The notes: generated by a model not told the origin, from the sequence alone. Shown: positions 42,969 to 51,652, counted from the stretch's first letter. The stretch: DNA of 53,405 nt from Actinospica durhamensis (GCF_018139695.1 NZ_JAGSOG010000025.1:1-53405); one strand, 5' to 3'. Translations and numbers: made by a program.

Positions 42969-44288
42969 GTGAACACCGCCGACGTGCTCGCCATCACCGC
43001 CGAGGACCTGGCCATCACCCGGCTCGGCGAACGCGGCGTGGACACGCCCCTGGGCGAACTGCTCGGCGGGCGGGAGGACACGGTGCACTACGTCACCGAG
43101 ACCGACCGGGTGCTGCTGGACGACACGCTGGGGGTGGCCGTGCGGCGCGAGCCGGGACGGGCGCTGCCCGCGTTCAACCCGGGCGGCCCGCGCGCCAAGC
43201 TCTACTTCGAGCCCACCGGCGTGACGGCGGCCATCGTGACCTGCGGCGGCCTGTGTCCTGGGCTGAACAACGTCGTGCGCGGGCTGGTGCTGCAGCTCGC
43301 CAACGCCTACGGGGTCAAGTCCATCCTGGGCTTCCGCAACGGCTTCCTCGGGCTGGCCCAGGACTCCGAGCCGCTGGTCCTCACCCCGGACAACGTCCGC
43401 GACATCCACAAACGCGGGGGCACCATCCTGGGCACCTCGCGCGGTGATCAGGACCCTGCGGTCATGATCGACACGCTGCGGCGGCACGAGGTGCACATGC
43501 TCTTCGTGGTCGGCGGCGACGGGACGCTGCGCGGTGCGCAGAAGCTCGCGGACGAGGCGCTCGCGCGCGGCATCGACCTCGCGGTCGTCGGCATCCCGAA
43601 GACGATCGACAACGACATCCCGTGGATCGATCAGAGCTTCGGCTTCCAGACTGCGTTCGCCCGCGCGGCCGAGTCGATCGCGGCCGCGCACACCGAGGCC
43701 GGCTCGACCCTCGGCGGCGTCGGCCTGGTCAAGCTGATGGGCCGGCACAGCGGCTTCATCGCCGCGTACGCCACCCTCGCGAACCACGACGTCGACTTCA
43801 CCCTGATCCCCGAGGTCCCGTTCAGCGCGGAGGGCCTGCTGGCCTGCCTGCACGCGCGGGTCCAGCGGCAGGGCCACGCGGTGGTCGTGGTCGCGGAGGG
43901 CGCGGGCCAGGATCTGCTGCCGCCCTCGGCCGAGACCGACGCCTCCGGCAACGCCCGGCTCGGCGATATCGGGGCCCTGCTGCGCCAACGCATCACCGGC
44001 CACTTCGCGCGCACCGGCACGCCGCTCTCGCTGCGCTACGTCGATCCCGGATACGCCATCCGCTCCGTGCCCGCCAACGCCTTCGACGCCGTCTACTGCA
44101 CCCGCCTCGCCCAGGCCGCGGTGCACGCGGGCATGGCCGGATTCACCTCCATGGTCGTCGCCCGCTGGCACGGCCGCTTCATCCACCTGCCGATCGCCCT
44201 CGCGACCGCGAGCCGCAACCAGGTCGACCCGCACGGCGACCTGTGGCTCTCCGTCCTCGAGGCCACCGGCCAGCCGCGGCAGTTCTGA
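42969..44288 (+). CDS. Plant-type (ATP-dependent) 6-phosphofructokinase
   Basis: 439 residues; GTG 42969 has GAGGAG nine bases upstream. The N-terminal ~90 residues precede the core, which starts FEPTGVTAAIVTCGGLCPGLNNVVRG. The phosphate-donor motif is GGDGT (182-186), the glycine expected for ATP rather than pyrophosphate, while PKTIDND has Lys211 where bacterial ATP-PFKs have Gly. This Gly/Lys combination is typical of plant-like group PFKs. MGRHSGFIA and the late segment GYAIRSVPANAFDAVYC bind fructose-6-phosphate. Cytosolic glycolytic enzyme. Confidence 0.9.
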   Translation: MNTADVLAITAEDLAITRLGERGVDTPLGELLGGREDTVHYVTETDRVLLDDTLGVAVRREPGRALPAFNPGGPRAKLYFEPTGVTAAIVTCGGLCPGLNNVVRGLVLQLANAYGVKSILGFRNGFLGLAQDSEPLVLTPDNVRDIHKRGGTILGTSRGDQDPAVMIDTLRRHEVHMLFVVGGDGTLRGAQKLADEALARGIDLAVVGIPKTIDNDIPWIDQSFGFQTAFARAAESIAAAHTEAGSTLGGVGLVKLMGRHSGFIAAYATLANHDVDFTLIPEVPFSAEGLLACLHARVQRQGHAVVVVAEGAGQDLLPPSAETDASGNARLGDIGALLRQRITGHFARTGTPLSLRYVDPGYAIRSVPANAFDAVYCTRLAQAAVHAGMAGFTSMVVARWHGRFIHLPIALATASRNQVDPHGDLWLSVLEATGQPRQF

Positions 44289-44300
44289 CCGGGTCGCGAC

Positions 44301-45083
44301 TCAGGACGGACGGCGGACGATCAGCCGCTGACAGTACGCCGCGAGTCCCGCGCAGACGACGACGCAGATTCCCGTCGTGGTCCACTGCAGGGTCTGCATG
44401 GACGAATCCGCTTCCTGATTCAGCTGGCCCGGCAGCGCCCAGAGGCACAGCTTGAAGGCGAGCACGACGAGAAAGGCCAGCACCGGGGCCGCGCCGGTGC
44501 GCCACAGGGTGAGCCCGGCCGCCGCCCCGACGAGCAGTCCGACCAGGGACAGCGCCACGGCGGCCGGGCCGATCGCCTCGAAGATCTCCCGGCCGAGGAA
44601 GATCTGCTGGCGGTGCGGATCCAGGCTGTAGTCCCAGGTGAGCGCGGCGGCGCAGGGGGCGACGCAGAGCACGATCATCAGCGCGGGCACCAGCAGCTTG
44701 GTGCGCACCCAGGCGACCCGCGAGACGCTCTGGGTGCAGACGAGCGCGAAGGTGCCGTCCGAGAATTCGCGTTCGAACAGCTGCGTGCCGAACGAGGCGC
44801 CGGCCAGCAGCGGGGCGATGGAGAGCAGGAACGCGGCCACCGAGAATCCGGCGTCCGGGGCGACGGAGTCGGGGTCGAAGCCCGCGGCCTGCGCGCTGAG
44901 GTAACTCGCGTAGGTCGTGTGCAGGTACACCAGGTATCCGGTCAGCAGGAGCGCGCAGATCGTCCAGAAGCGGAAGGAGGCGCGGTGCTGACGCCAGACC
45001 AGCCAGGTCAGGCCGTGCAGCCGGGGGCGGGTGCGGCCGGGCACGCGCTCGGCGCCCGGCGCGGTGGGGGCGAGGCTGCTCAC
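44301..45083 (-). CDS. ABC transporter permease of a YtrA-type operon
   Basis: 260 residues from GTG 45083, overlapping the ATPase stop by 4 bases (GTGA). Six hydrophobic stretches, a HGLTWLVWRQHRASFRFW N-terminus, and FEREFSDGTFALVCTQSVSRVAW, which is common in actinomycete permeases next to YtrA regulators. It presumably forms an exporter or bacteriocin/cell-envelope-stress transporter with the upstream ATPase. Converges with the PFK gene 12 bases away. Confidence 0.85.
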   Translation of the reverse strand: MSSLAPTAPGAERVPGRTRPRLHGLTWLVWRQHRASFRFWTICALLLTGYLVYLHTTYASYLSAQAAGFDPDSVAPDAGFSVAAFLLSIAPLLAGASFGTQLFEREFSDGTFALVCTQSVSRVAWVRTKLLVPALMIVLCVAPCAAALTWDYSLDPHRQQIFLGREIFEAIGPAAVALSLVGLLVGAAAGLTLWRTGAAPVLAFLVVLAFKLCLWALPGQLNQEADSSMQTLQWTTTGICVVVCAGLAAYCQRLIVRRPS

Positions 45084-46024
45084 AGGGCGGCCGCCTTTCG
45101 GATCGGGTCGGCCACCGCGTCCGACTGCGCTTCGATCAGCAGCGGCGGGGCCAGCGGGTTGCGCATGTAGCCGAGGACCACGTCTTCCAGCGTGGGTGTC
45201 GAGGCGATCCAGTCCTGGGGCAGGTTCGAGCCCGGGCGGATCAGCGCCGTGACGGTCCGCCCGGCGGCGCGGGCGCCGACCACGGTGTGACTCCAGCCCT
45301 CGAGTACCACCGCCGGTGCCTCGTCCTCGTCGCGGGCGGAGGTGATCAGGTCGTGGGAGGCGATGAGCTCCTCGGTGCCGCCCGCGAGCCGCAGCCGGCC
45401 GCCGTCGATCATGATCAGGTGGTCGCAGAGCGGTTCGAGCTCGGCCAGGATGTGCGAGGAGATCACCACGGTGGTCCCCCGCTCCGCCGCGTCCGCCATG
45501 ATCGCGCCAGCCACCTCGTGCCGGGCCAGCGGATCGAGGTCCGCCATGGGCTCGTCCAGCAGCAGCAGATCAGGACGCTTACCCAGGGCGAGGGCCAGCG
45601 CCAGCCTGGTGCGCTGCCCGGGCGAGAGCGTACCCGCCGGCCAGGTCCGCGGCAGGCCGCCGATGAGCCGCTCGGCCGCGCGCTCGTTCCAGCCCGGGTT
45701 GAGTTCACGGCCGATGCGCAGGTGCTCCTCGACGCTCAAGTAGGGGTAGAGCGCCCGTTCCTGCGCGACGAGGCCGATGGACGGGAGTGTCCGCGGGTCG
45801 CCCGCGGCGGATCCGAAGACCTCGATCGCGCCCTCGCTCGGCGCGAGCAGGCCCGCGGCCAGGGCCAGCAGGGTGGACTTGCCCGCCCCGTTCGGTCCGA
45901 CCAGGGCACAGATACGCCCGGCCGGGAGCCGGAAGGTGCACTCGCTCAGTACCGCCGGACCTCGGCGGTAGCGCTTGCCCAGTCCGTAGGCCGCGAGCGC
46001 GATGCCGGAATCGTCGTGCGTCAT
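45080..46024 (-). CDS. ABC transporter ATP-binding protein
   Basis: 314 residues. Walker A GPNGAGKST, Q-loop VAQERALYPYLSVEEHL, signature variant LSPGQRTRLALALAL (Pro for the second Ser/Gly position), Walker B LLLLDEPMADLD and the switch His in SSHILAEL. The ATG overlaps the GntR stop (ATGA) and the stop overlaps the permease start. The three-gene chain GntR, ATPase, permease is the YtrA-operon layout, usually induced by cell-wall antibiotics. Confidence 0.92.
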   Translation of the reverse strand: MTHDDSGIALAAYGLGKRYRRGPAVLSECTFRLPAGRICALVGPNGAGKSTLLALAAGLLAPSEGAIEVFGSAAGDPRTLPSIGLVAQERALYPYLSVEEHLRIGRELNPGWNERAAERLIGGLPRTWPAGTLSPGQRTRLALALALGKRPDLLLLDEPMADLDPLARHEVAGAIMADAAERGTTVVISSHILAELEPLCDHLIMIDGGRLRLAGGTEELIASHDLITSARDEDEAPAVVLEGWSHTVVGARAAGRTVTALIRPGSNLPQDWIASTPTLEDVVLGYMRNPLAPPLLIEAQSDAVADPIRKAAAL

Positions 46025-46485
46025 GTCCTGCCTTTCTCAGCCGGCTCGCCGTCGCGCGGTCCCGGGGCGGGGACCGACGGCGCAGCGGGGACCACGCTTT
46101 CGACGTGGCGCGGGTAGTCGTCGAGCACTGCGGCGAACATCGCGGAGACGTCCTCGTGCCCGAGTCCGGCCTGCCGGGCCAGCGCGGCCCAGTCGGCCAG
46201 CCGCGAGCGCAGCGGGGAGTCCGCGGTGGCCTGCGGGCCGGCCAGCGAACGGCGGACGAAGGTGCCGAGCCCGGGCCGGGGTTCGACCAGACCCTCGCGC
46301 TCGAGTTCGCGGTAGGCCTTGAGCACCGTGTTCGGGTTGATCGCGGTGGCCTCGACCACTTCCCTGGCCGTGGGCAGCTTGTCGCCGGGCTGCAGCAGCC
46401 CGAGCCGGAGCGCCTGCTTGGTCTGCTGGACGATCTGCATGTAGGTGGTCACCCCGCCGTGCCGATCGATGCGGTACTCCACCAC
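46021..46485 (-). CDS. GntR-family regulator, YtrA subfamily
   Basis: 154 residues from GTG 46485. A winged HTH (TTYMQIVQQTKQALRLGLLQPGDKLPTAREVVEATAINPNTVLKAYRELEREGLV, in segments) is followed by a short ~60-residue tail instead of a large effector domain, the hallmark of YtrA regulators. It should repress its own operon through the palindrome at 46507-46522. Confidence 0.9.
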   Translation of the reverse strand: MVEYRIDRHGGVTTYMQIVQQTKQALRLGLLQPGDKLPTAREVVEATAINPNTVLKAYRELEREGLVEPRPGLGTFVRRSLAGPQATADSPLRSRLADWAALARQAGLGHEDVSAMFAAVLDDYPRHVESVVPAAPSVPAPGPRDGEPAEKGRT

Positions 46486-46506
46486 CCACCATCTTCAACT
46501 AATCGA

Positions 46507-46522
46507 ATAGTGAAAGCACTAT
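46507..46522. promoter_or_regulatory. YtrA-type operator
   Basis: Perfect ATAGTG-AAAG-CACTAT palindrome 22 bases upstream of the GntR start, in an AT-rich patch. Confidence 0.65.
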
Positions 46523-46559
46523 GGCGTCAGACCGGCGTGCGGGTCAAGCCCCTGAGGGA

Positions 46560-47507
46560 CTACGGCTGGTAGGTCTGCGGATCGGCCTGTGCCCAGATCG
46601 GCACGCCGAAGGCGTTGTCGGCGCCGCCGTGGTTCCCGACCCCGCCGATGTAAAGCTCCTGGTACGCGGCGAACTCGCCGGGGCGCGGATCGGTCGGGTC
46701 GGGGTCGATCACGGCGCTCACCTGGAAGGGCTTGCCGTTGTCGTCGATGTTCTCGACCACCGTGTGCCCGTCATCGAGCACCGTCATGTTCAGCGTGAAG
46801 GAGCAGTAGTGCACCTCCGTCGTGGCGATGACGTTGAACGTGTACTGCTCCGCCTGGTTCAGCGAGACGGTGTAGGTGCCGAAGAAATCGGCGCCTGCGG
46901 TGGCCTCCCCGTTCGGCGCCGGAGCGATATAAGAGGGCCTTGAGCCCGGCTCGTCGAGATTCAGCAACAGCTGCGTGGAGGTGTCGTTCCCGGACGGCGG
47001 GGAGTAGAACAACGTGCCGTTCAGCGGATCAGAGCAGGTGGCCACGGGCTGGATGTCGATGATCCGCACCTGATGGCTGCGATTTCCCTCCACCACGATC
47101 TCGATGTCCGTGCGCTCCGTGTCCACCGCTCCGTGCGACGCGAACCAGGCCTCGTACGCGGGCGTGTCCTGGTCGAGCGAGTTGATCTGGTCGAGGTCGT
47201 CGGCGGAGAGCACGAGCGGTTGGGCGGCGACGTGTGTGTCGCCGAGCTCGGGCACCGGGTCCACCAGATCGATCTTCGCCGGCGCACCGGTGGCCGCGGC
47301 CGGCTGCTGGGCGGTGATGTGCGCGACTGCGTCGTTGCCGAGGCCGGTCGCGATCGCGACGATCAGCGCCCCGACCCCGGCCGTGGCGATTGCGCCCGCC
47401 CACGCGAGGATCCGCTTGCGATTGCGCGGTTTCTGCGGCGTTCCCTCCGGCCGGGGTCGACGCGCACCGGCCACGCGCCGGTTCGGTCCGGGCGAACCGT
47501 AAGACAT
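46560..47507 (-). CDS. Membrane-anchored extracellular protein of unknown function
   Basis: 315 residues from ATG 47507 with AGGGGG five bases upstream. A short basic N-terminus (PQKPRNRKR) precedes one membrane segment (ILAWAGAIATAGVGALIVAIATGL, in parts); the remaining ~255 residues are outside. The ectodomain is beta-rich with two Cys and no recognised family (IDIQPVATCSDPLNGTLFYSPP, HYCSFTLNMTVLDDG, GVGNHGGADNAFG). I do not recognise it; similar anchored proteins are frequent in actinomycetes. Its stop is ~40 bases from the YtrA operator. Confidence 0.75.
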   Translation of the reverse strand: MSYGSPGPNRRVAGARRPRPEGTPQKPRNRKRILAWAGAIATAGVGALIVAIATGLGNDAVAHITAQQPAAATGAPAKIDLVDPVPELGDTHVAAQPLVLSADDLDQINSLDQDTPAYEAWFASHGAVDTERTDIEIVVEGNRSHQVRIIDIQPVATCSDPLNGTLFYSPPSGNDTSTQLLLNLDEPGSRPSYIAPAPNGEATAGADFFGTYTVSLNQAEQYTFNVIATTEVHYCSFTLNMTVLDDGHTVVENIDDNGKPFQVSAVIDPDPTDPRPGEFAAYQELYIGGVGNHGGADNAFGVPIWAQADPQTYQP

Positions 47508-47555
47508 GACAGCCCCCTCATACACCCGCACTCTTCTCCCCGCACCGCCGACCGC

Positions 47556-47588
47556 GACTCTCGGCAGCGCACGCTCCTGCCGAGAGTC
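47556..47588 (-). terminator. Terminator hairpin of the MFS gene
   Basis: Perfect 12-bp arms GACTCTCGGCAG and CTGCCGAGAGTC with a 9-base loop, 22 bases after the MFS stop on the minus strand. Confidence 0.7.
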
Positions 47589-47610
47589 TGGCATCCGATG
47601 CCGTGATCGT

Positions 47611-48897
47611 TCAGGACATTGCCCCGATATCCGCGCGAACCGGTGCCGCCACGACGTTCGTGCGCACCTTCCCGTGCCGCAGGCGCAGCGCGGTCAGGTG
47701 CCGGGCCAGGAAGGCCGCGGCGAGGAGCAGGACGCCGTAGACGAGCCAGCCGAGCGATCCGGCCTGCACCAGCGCGACGGAGAGTACGCGTCCCGCGATG
47801 TTCACCAGCGCCATGTTGAGGTCGAACGCGGCGAGGTACTGGCTGTCACGGCCCGGCGCGGACAGTTCGGAGCCCAGCGTCCACCAGGCCGGACCCTCCA
47901 GCATCTCGCCGAGCGTGAGCATGCCTCCGGCCAGCAGGACGGCCACCGCGCCGAGCCCGACGTGCGCTCCGGACAACGCGATCAACCCGGCCATCGCGAC
48001 GAAGGCGGCGGCGGCCCCGCCGAGAGCCCGCAGTGCGGCGCGCGGCGTGCCGATGCCGCTCGCCACGCGGTGCTGGAGCGCGATGACGGCCAGGGTGTTG
48101 ATGATCACGACGGTGCCGATGGTCCAGCGCGGAACGGTGCCGGTGCGCAGCACCCACAGCGGCAGGGCGATGTCGAGCACGACGACCGAGCTCATGAACA
48201 CCGCGGAGCAGCAGATCAGGCCGAGGTAGCTGAAGTCCTTGAGCAGCGACCAGTCGAGCCGATCCGGACGGGCCGCTGCCGCCGCGGCGGGGATCTTGCG
48301 CACCAGCACCGCGCCCGCGGCGAAGGACACGGCGTTGACGACCAGTCCGGCCGAGAGCAGGACCGGCTTGTCGATCCCGAGCATCAGCGCGCCGGCGGCC
48401 CCGGACGCCAGGTAGCCGACGTTGCGCACGGCGCGCACGGCCGCCATCAGGCTCGTACGGTCGCGGGAGTCGAGCGCGGCCGTCATCAGGCTCTGCAGCA
48501 GTCCCCCGCCGCCGGCGCGCAGCGCACCGATGAGCGCGCTGAGCAGGAGCAGCAGGACGAACTGGTGGGTCACGGCCAGCGCGAGGAACGCCACGCACTG
48601 CCCGACCCGGGTGGCGACGCAGAATCCGCGCACGCCGAACCGTGCGGCGAGCGCGCCGTTCGGCACCGCGCACAGGATCTCCACCGCCCCGCCCACGGTC
48701 AGCACGGCCACCAGCCGCGCCCCGCTCAGGTGCGCGACCTGCACCAGGTAGAACGGCAGGCACATCGCCGCGAGACCCGTGCCCGCGGCGTCGACCAGGC
48801 CGTTGAGCCCGAGCACCCGGCTGGTCCCGCGGGTACGGAGCATCTCCCACCAGCCCAGCATCGCCAGGAAGGATTTGAATCGACCGGACACGCGCAT
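47611..48897 (-). CDS. MFS transporter
   Basis: 428 residues from ATG 48897; GTG 48909 and ATG 48942 are alternatives and none has a good Shine-Dalgarno. Twelve hydrophobic helices start at LGLNGLVDAAGTGLAAMCLPFYLVQ. NGALAARFGVRGFCVATR corresponds to loop motif A in degenerate form. It probably exports a small molecule. The ArsR-like gene upstream (160 bases, same strand) may control it. A perfect 10-bp inverted repeat, CGCGCCGCGG-CAT-CCGCGGCGCG, lies at 48930-48952, in the 5' region. Confidence 0.82.
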   Translation of the reverse strand: MRVSGRFKSFLAMLGWWEMLRTRGTSRVLGLNGLVDAAGTGLAAMCLPFYLVQVAHLSGARLVAVLTVGGAVEILCAVPNGALAARFGVRGFCVATRVGQCVAFLALAVTHQFVLLLLLSALIGALRAGGGGLLQSLMTAALDSRDRTSLMAAVRAVRNVGYLASGAAGALMLGIDKPVLLSAGLVVNAVSFAAGAVLVRKIPAAAAAARPDRLDWSLLKDFSYLGLICCSAVFMSSVVVLDIALPLWVLRTGTVPRWTIGTVVIINTLAVIALQHRVASGIGTPRAALRALGGAAAAFVAMAGLIALSGAHVGLGAVAVLLAGGMLTLGEMLEGPAWWTLGSELSAPGRDSQYLAAFDLNMALVNIAGRVLSVALVQAGSLGWLVYGVLLLAAAFLARHLTALRLRHGKVRTNVVAAPVRADIGAMS

Positions 48898-48929
48898 CAC
48901 CCTGTTCACGTTCGTGGGAGTCCCGTGCG

Positions 48930-48952
48930 CGCGCCGCGGCATCCGCGGCGCG
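48930..48952. promoter_or_regulatory. GC-rich palindrome upstream of the MFS gene
   Basis: 10-bp arms around CAT; could be a terminator of the ArsR-like gene or a leader hairpin of the MFS mRNA. Confidence 0.45.
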
Positions 48953-49057
48953 GCGCATCACATCACGTGGCGAACGTATGCGCGCTGAGATCGAGGCGAA
49001 ATCGATTCGGTCGCGGGCGAATCCTCGGGCGCCCGGGTCAGGGTGGATCGGGCCCGG

Positions 49058-50071
49058 TCAGCTCGCGGCGCGCAGCCGCGGACCGCCGGACAGGTCCTCG
49101 ACCAGCGTGCGCCCGACCGGCTCGAGCCCGTACAAGACCCGTCGCCCCACCCTCTGCCGCGAGACGACGCCCGCCTCGTGCAGGCCGGCGAGATGCGCGG
49201 AGACGGTGCTGGCCGCAAGTCCCAGCTGGTTCGCCAGGCCGACGGTCGTACTCGGGCGGGAGAGACCGCGCAGCACCGAGGCCCGGCCGGATCCGAGGAG
49301 CAGAGCCAACCGGTCGGCCGGGACTGCGGCGGCCGCGGCCCGCTGCGTACTCGATCCGTCGGCGAGCACGACCGCGCCGCGCGCCTGGTAGGAGACCGCG
49401 AGGGTGTCGGGATCATCCGTCGAGCACATCAGCGCGCCGGCCGAGAAGATCAGCGGGATGAGCGCCAGACGCCGTCCCGCGCTGGGAAACGCGAACTCGG
49501 GGGACTTCACGAGCGTGAGCGTCGGCGCCTCCCACAGCACCCGGTCGTGCAGATCGCCGAGGAACGCCTCGGCTCCCCGCGCGGCCAGCACCCGGGCCCG
49601 CACCAGGACCTCCTCCTCCAGCGCCGAGCGCATCCGCGGCCAGTACGACGCCAACGCGCCGTCCCAGTACGCTGCGATCGCCTCGGCCAGGCGCTCGAGC
49701 GCCGCACCCGGCTCGTCCCGGAACACGGCCATGGCCGGCGCCAACGCGGGCGCCCGGCCGAGCTGGTGGCGCATCAGCGCGTGATCGGTCTCGCGCAGCG
49801 CCGCGAGCTCCTGCTCGATCGTGGGGCCCGCCTCGGACGGAACCGGGCAGAAGAAGTCCGGCAGGTACGCGCTCGTGGCGACCAGCTCCAGCAGGCCGTG
49901 CGGGTCGGCGCCGTACGCCTCGCGGGCCCGCCGCGCCCAGCCGGAGTACGGGAACGGCGCTTCGTCGGGATAGCGCGCGAGCAGGCGCAGGCTGCACAGC
50001 GCCTCCCACAGCGGACTGATCACGATGCGGGTGCGCGCGACGCTCGACTCGTCCAGCTCGATCCTGATCAT
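49058..50071 (-). CDS. ArsR-like winged-helix regulator with large N-terminal domain
   Basis: 337 residues from ATG 50071. The C-terminal ~85 residues are an ArsR/HTH_20 domain (LALLLGSGRASVLRGLSRPSTTVGLANQLGLAASTVSAHLAGLHEAGVVSRQRVGRRVLYGLEP, in segments). The N-terminal ~240 residues (MIRIELDESSVARTRIVISPLWEALCSL...) are a helical domain common in actinomycete DUF5937-type regulators. No metal-binding Cys pattern is visible. It probably regulates the downstream MFS gene; ligand unknown. Confidence 0.85.
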   Translation of the reverse strand: MIRIELDESSVARTRIVISPLWEALCSLRLLARYPDEAPFPYSGWARRAREAYGADPHGLLELVATSAYLPDFFCPVPSEAGPTIEQELAALRETDHALMRHQLGRAPALAPAMAVFRDEPGAALERLAEAIAAYWDGALASYWPRMRSALEEEVLVRARVLAARGAEAFLGDLHDRVLWEAPTLTLVKSPEFAFPSAGRRLALIPLIFSAGALMCSTDDPDTLAVSYQARGAVVLADGSSTQRAAAAAVPADRLALLLGSGRASVLRGLSRPSTTVGLANQLGLAASTVSAHLAGLHEAGVVSRQRVGRRVLYGLEPVGRTLVEDLSGGPRLRAAS

Positions 50072-50098
50072 GCCGTGATCGTAGCCGCCCGCAACGAT

Positions 50099-50148
50099 GA
50101 GACGGGTGCGGTCCTCCCCGTGGGCGACGAGAGGACCGTACCCGCCTC
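50099..50148 (-). terminator. Terminator hairpin after the secreted protein gene
   Basis: Arms 50099-50116 and 50131-50148 pair in 16 of 18 positions with a 14-base loop, between the secreted-protein gene and the ArsR-like gene. Confidence 0.65.
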
Positions 50149-50152
50149 AGCT

Positions 50153-50198
50153 GTTCAGATCGTTCAGATGGTTCAGCTCGTTCGGATCGTTCAGCCGG
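50153..50198. repeat. 9-bp tandem repeat at a gene 3' end
   Basis: GTTCAGATC, GTTCAGATG, GTTCAGCTC, GTTCGGATC and GTTCAGCC follow each other; the last unit reaches into the stop codon of the secreted protein gene. Confidence 0.75.
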
Positions 50199-51267
50199 CC
50201 GCGGTGGCGCAGCTGGCGGTGCCGGAGGTGCCGTTGGTCTGCTCGGTCGCCATCGTGGGCGAGGACTCGGTGCCGAGCGCCGGCGTGGAGGTGAGCTTGA
50301 GGTTGTTGGTCTCGCCGGTGAAGCCCTCCTCGACGCAGCTCGGGGCGCCGGAGGCGGTGTCCGTCAGCGAGGTCTGCGCCTCGATCGTGCTGCCGCTGCC
50401 GAAGTTGGCGGCACTGCCTCCGCCGTCTCCGTACACGCCCCACTCGGCGGTGTTCCAGTTGGTGGCGAGGTCGATCTTGGTGTCCTTGTTGGTGACGGTG
50501 ACCGCCGTGCCGGAGCCGATGGACAGGGAGACCGCGTCGTTCCCGCCCGAGGCCGCGGTGCCGGTCAGGTTGACGGTGGCCAGCTGCTTGGCGGTGACGG
50601 CGCTGACCTCGGTGGCGGAGCTGTTGGTGTAGCAGTCCGGCGAGTAGCTGTACCAGCCGGAGGGGCAGCTGGCGTTGTAGTCGATCAGCCAGTACTGCAT
50701 GAAGATCTCACCCGTGCTGCCACCGTTGAAGGTGTAGACGAACTGCTGCCAGGCCTGGCAGCTGGACGGGGAGCTGGCGCCGGAGCAGGCCGGGCTGCCG
50801 GTGAAGAACTGGCTGTTGAGCTGGAGCGAGAACGAGTTCGAGACCTGCGAGCCGCTGCCGTCCACCGCGCCCTTCTCGGTGATGCCCGAGCTCACGTTCG
50901 TGAAGGTGCCGGTGGCCTTGGTGATCAGGCCGGAGACCACGGCGGAGTAGTCGGTGCCGTCGCCGACGGTCTGCGGGGCGGCGTGGGCGGCGGCCGCGTG
51001 GGACGCGGCCGGGGCGAACGGGATCTCCGGCGCGGCCACGCACGCGACGGCGTGCCAGGACAGCGACGGGTACGAGGCCTGATAGCAGCCGGCGCCCTGC
51101 TCGGTGGTGTGGGCGATGGACTTCTGCCACTGCGCCGTGGCCGCGGTCACCGCCCCCGGGTTCGCGGTGGCGGCCTGGGCGGGCGCGGCCGAGAGCAGCG
51201 CGGGGCTCAGCGCCATCCCCGCGACCGCCACGGCCAGCGTCAGTCTCCTGAGAATGTATGCGTACAC
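50191..51267 (-). CDS. Secreted protein of unknown function
   Basis: 358 residues. GTG 51267 is chosen because GGAAAGGA lies six bases upstream; the upstream ATG 51291 has no ribosome site. The Sec signal peptide is MYAYILRRLTLAVAVAGMAL to the AQA cleavage site near residue 32. The mature part has paired Cys residues and beta-strand-rich motifs: GTFTNVSSGITEKG, NSFSLQLNSQFFTGSPACSG, WQQFVYTFNGG, GEIFMQYWLIDYN, CPSGWYSYSPDCYTNS. I have the impression of a recurring actinomycete secreted family without an assigned function. Positioned downstream of a chitinase gene but separated by a terminator and a repeat. Confidence 0.8.
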   Translation of the reverse strand: MYAYILRRLTLAVAVAGMALSPALLSAAPAQAATANPGAVTAATAQWQKSIAHTTEQGAGCYQASYPSLSWHAVACVAAPEIPFAPAASHAAAAHAAPQTVGDGTDYSAVVSGLITKATGTFTNVSSGITEKGAVDGSGSQVSNSFSLQLNSQFFTGSPACSGASSPSSCQAWQQFVYTFNGGSTGEIFMQYWLIDYNASCPSGWYSYSPDCYTNSSATEVSAVTAKQLATVNLTGTAASGGNDAVSLSIGSGTAVTVTNKDTKIDLATNWNTAEWGVYGDGGGSAANFGSGSTIEAQTSLTDTASGAPSCVEEGFTGETNNLKLTSTPALGTESSPTMATEQTNGTSGTASCATAAG

Positions 51268-51279
51268 GTGGGTTCCTTT

Positions 51280-51338
51280 CCGCTTCTTCATCAGCCGGGC
51301 GGCAGCACCCGGTTGAATTCGAATACTGATGAAGCGGA
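51280..51338 (-). promoter_or_regulatory. Stem-loop in the 5' region of the secreted protein gene
   Basis: CTGATGAAGCGG (51327-51338) pairs with CCGCTTCTTCATCAG (51280-51294) except for a 3-base bulge; an inner CCGGG/CCCGG pair sits in the loop. If transcribed, it would form a leader hairpin just before the GTG. Confidence 0.5.
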
Positions 51339-51425
51339 AGGGGAACCGGAAGGTCGGCCGCGTGGCGGAACCCCGCCATGGCGGGCTCCCGCAAGCCTGC
51401 TGACGAGGCGAAACGGGCATGCCTC

Positions 51426-51471
51426 GACACCCGGCGGGCCCTCGCGCGAACGCGGTGGCCCGCCGGGTGTC
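51426..51471 (-). terminator. Strong hairpin, likely original terminator of the chitinase gene
   Basis: Perfect 15-bp arms (51426-51440 with 51457-51471), 16-base loop. It lies ~195 bases beyond the chitinase stop, on the far side of the palindromic repeat. Confidence 0.7.
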
Positions 51472-51482
51472 AGGCGGTGGTG

Positions 51483-51652
51483 CTAGGTCGTGTCTTCAAA
51501 GGTTCGCCGGGGCCGCGACGCCTGCCACGCACGCTCGCGGCGTTGCCGGACCGTTTACAGACGACCGAGTATGCGCACGGCCCGGCGCCTTGCGAGCGCA
51601 CGCGTCAGACGCCGCGGCCTGATCCGACGACCCTTTGAAGACACTCCCTAGG
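51483..51652. repeat. MITE-like palindromic repeat, copy 2
   Basis: Terminal inverted repeats GTGTCTTCAAAGG (51490-51502) and CCTTTGAAGACAC (51632-51644) are perfect over 13 bases. Both ends are flanked by CTAG, and CTAGGTCGTG occurs as a 10-base direct repeat (51483-51492 and 51648-51657). The ~125-base interior matches 16855-16980 with three differences seen. There is no coding capacity. Ends inserted at CTAG/TA fit IS630- or IS5-type transposase mobilisation. Confidence 0.8.

Noticed and set aside
40835-43081. Long open minus-strand frame opposite the antiporter
   Set aside because: Low-complexity shadow sequence; the plus strand encodes a clear CPA1 antiporter.
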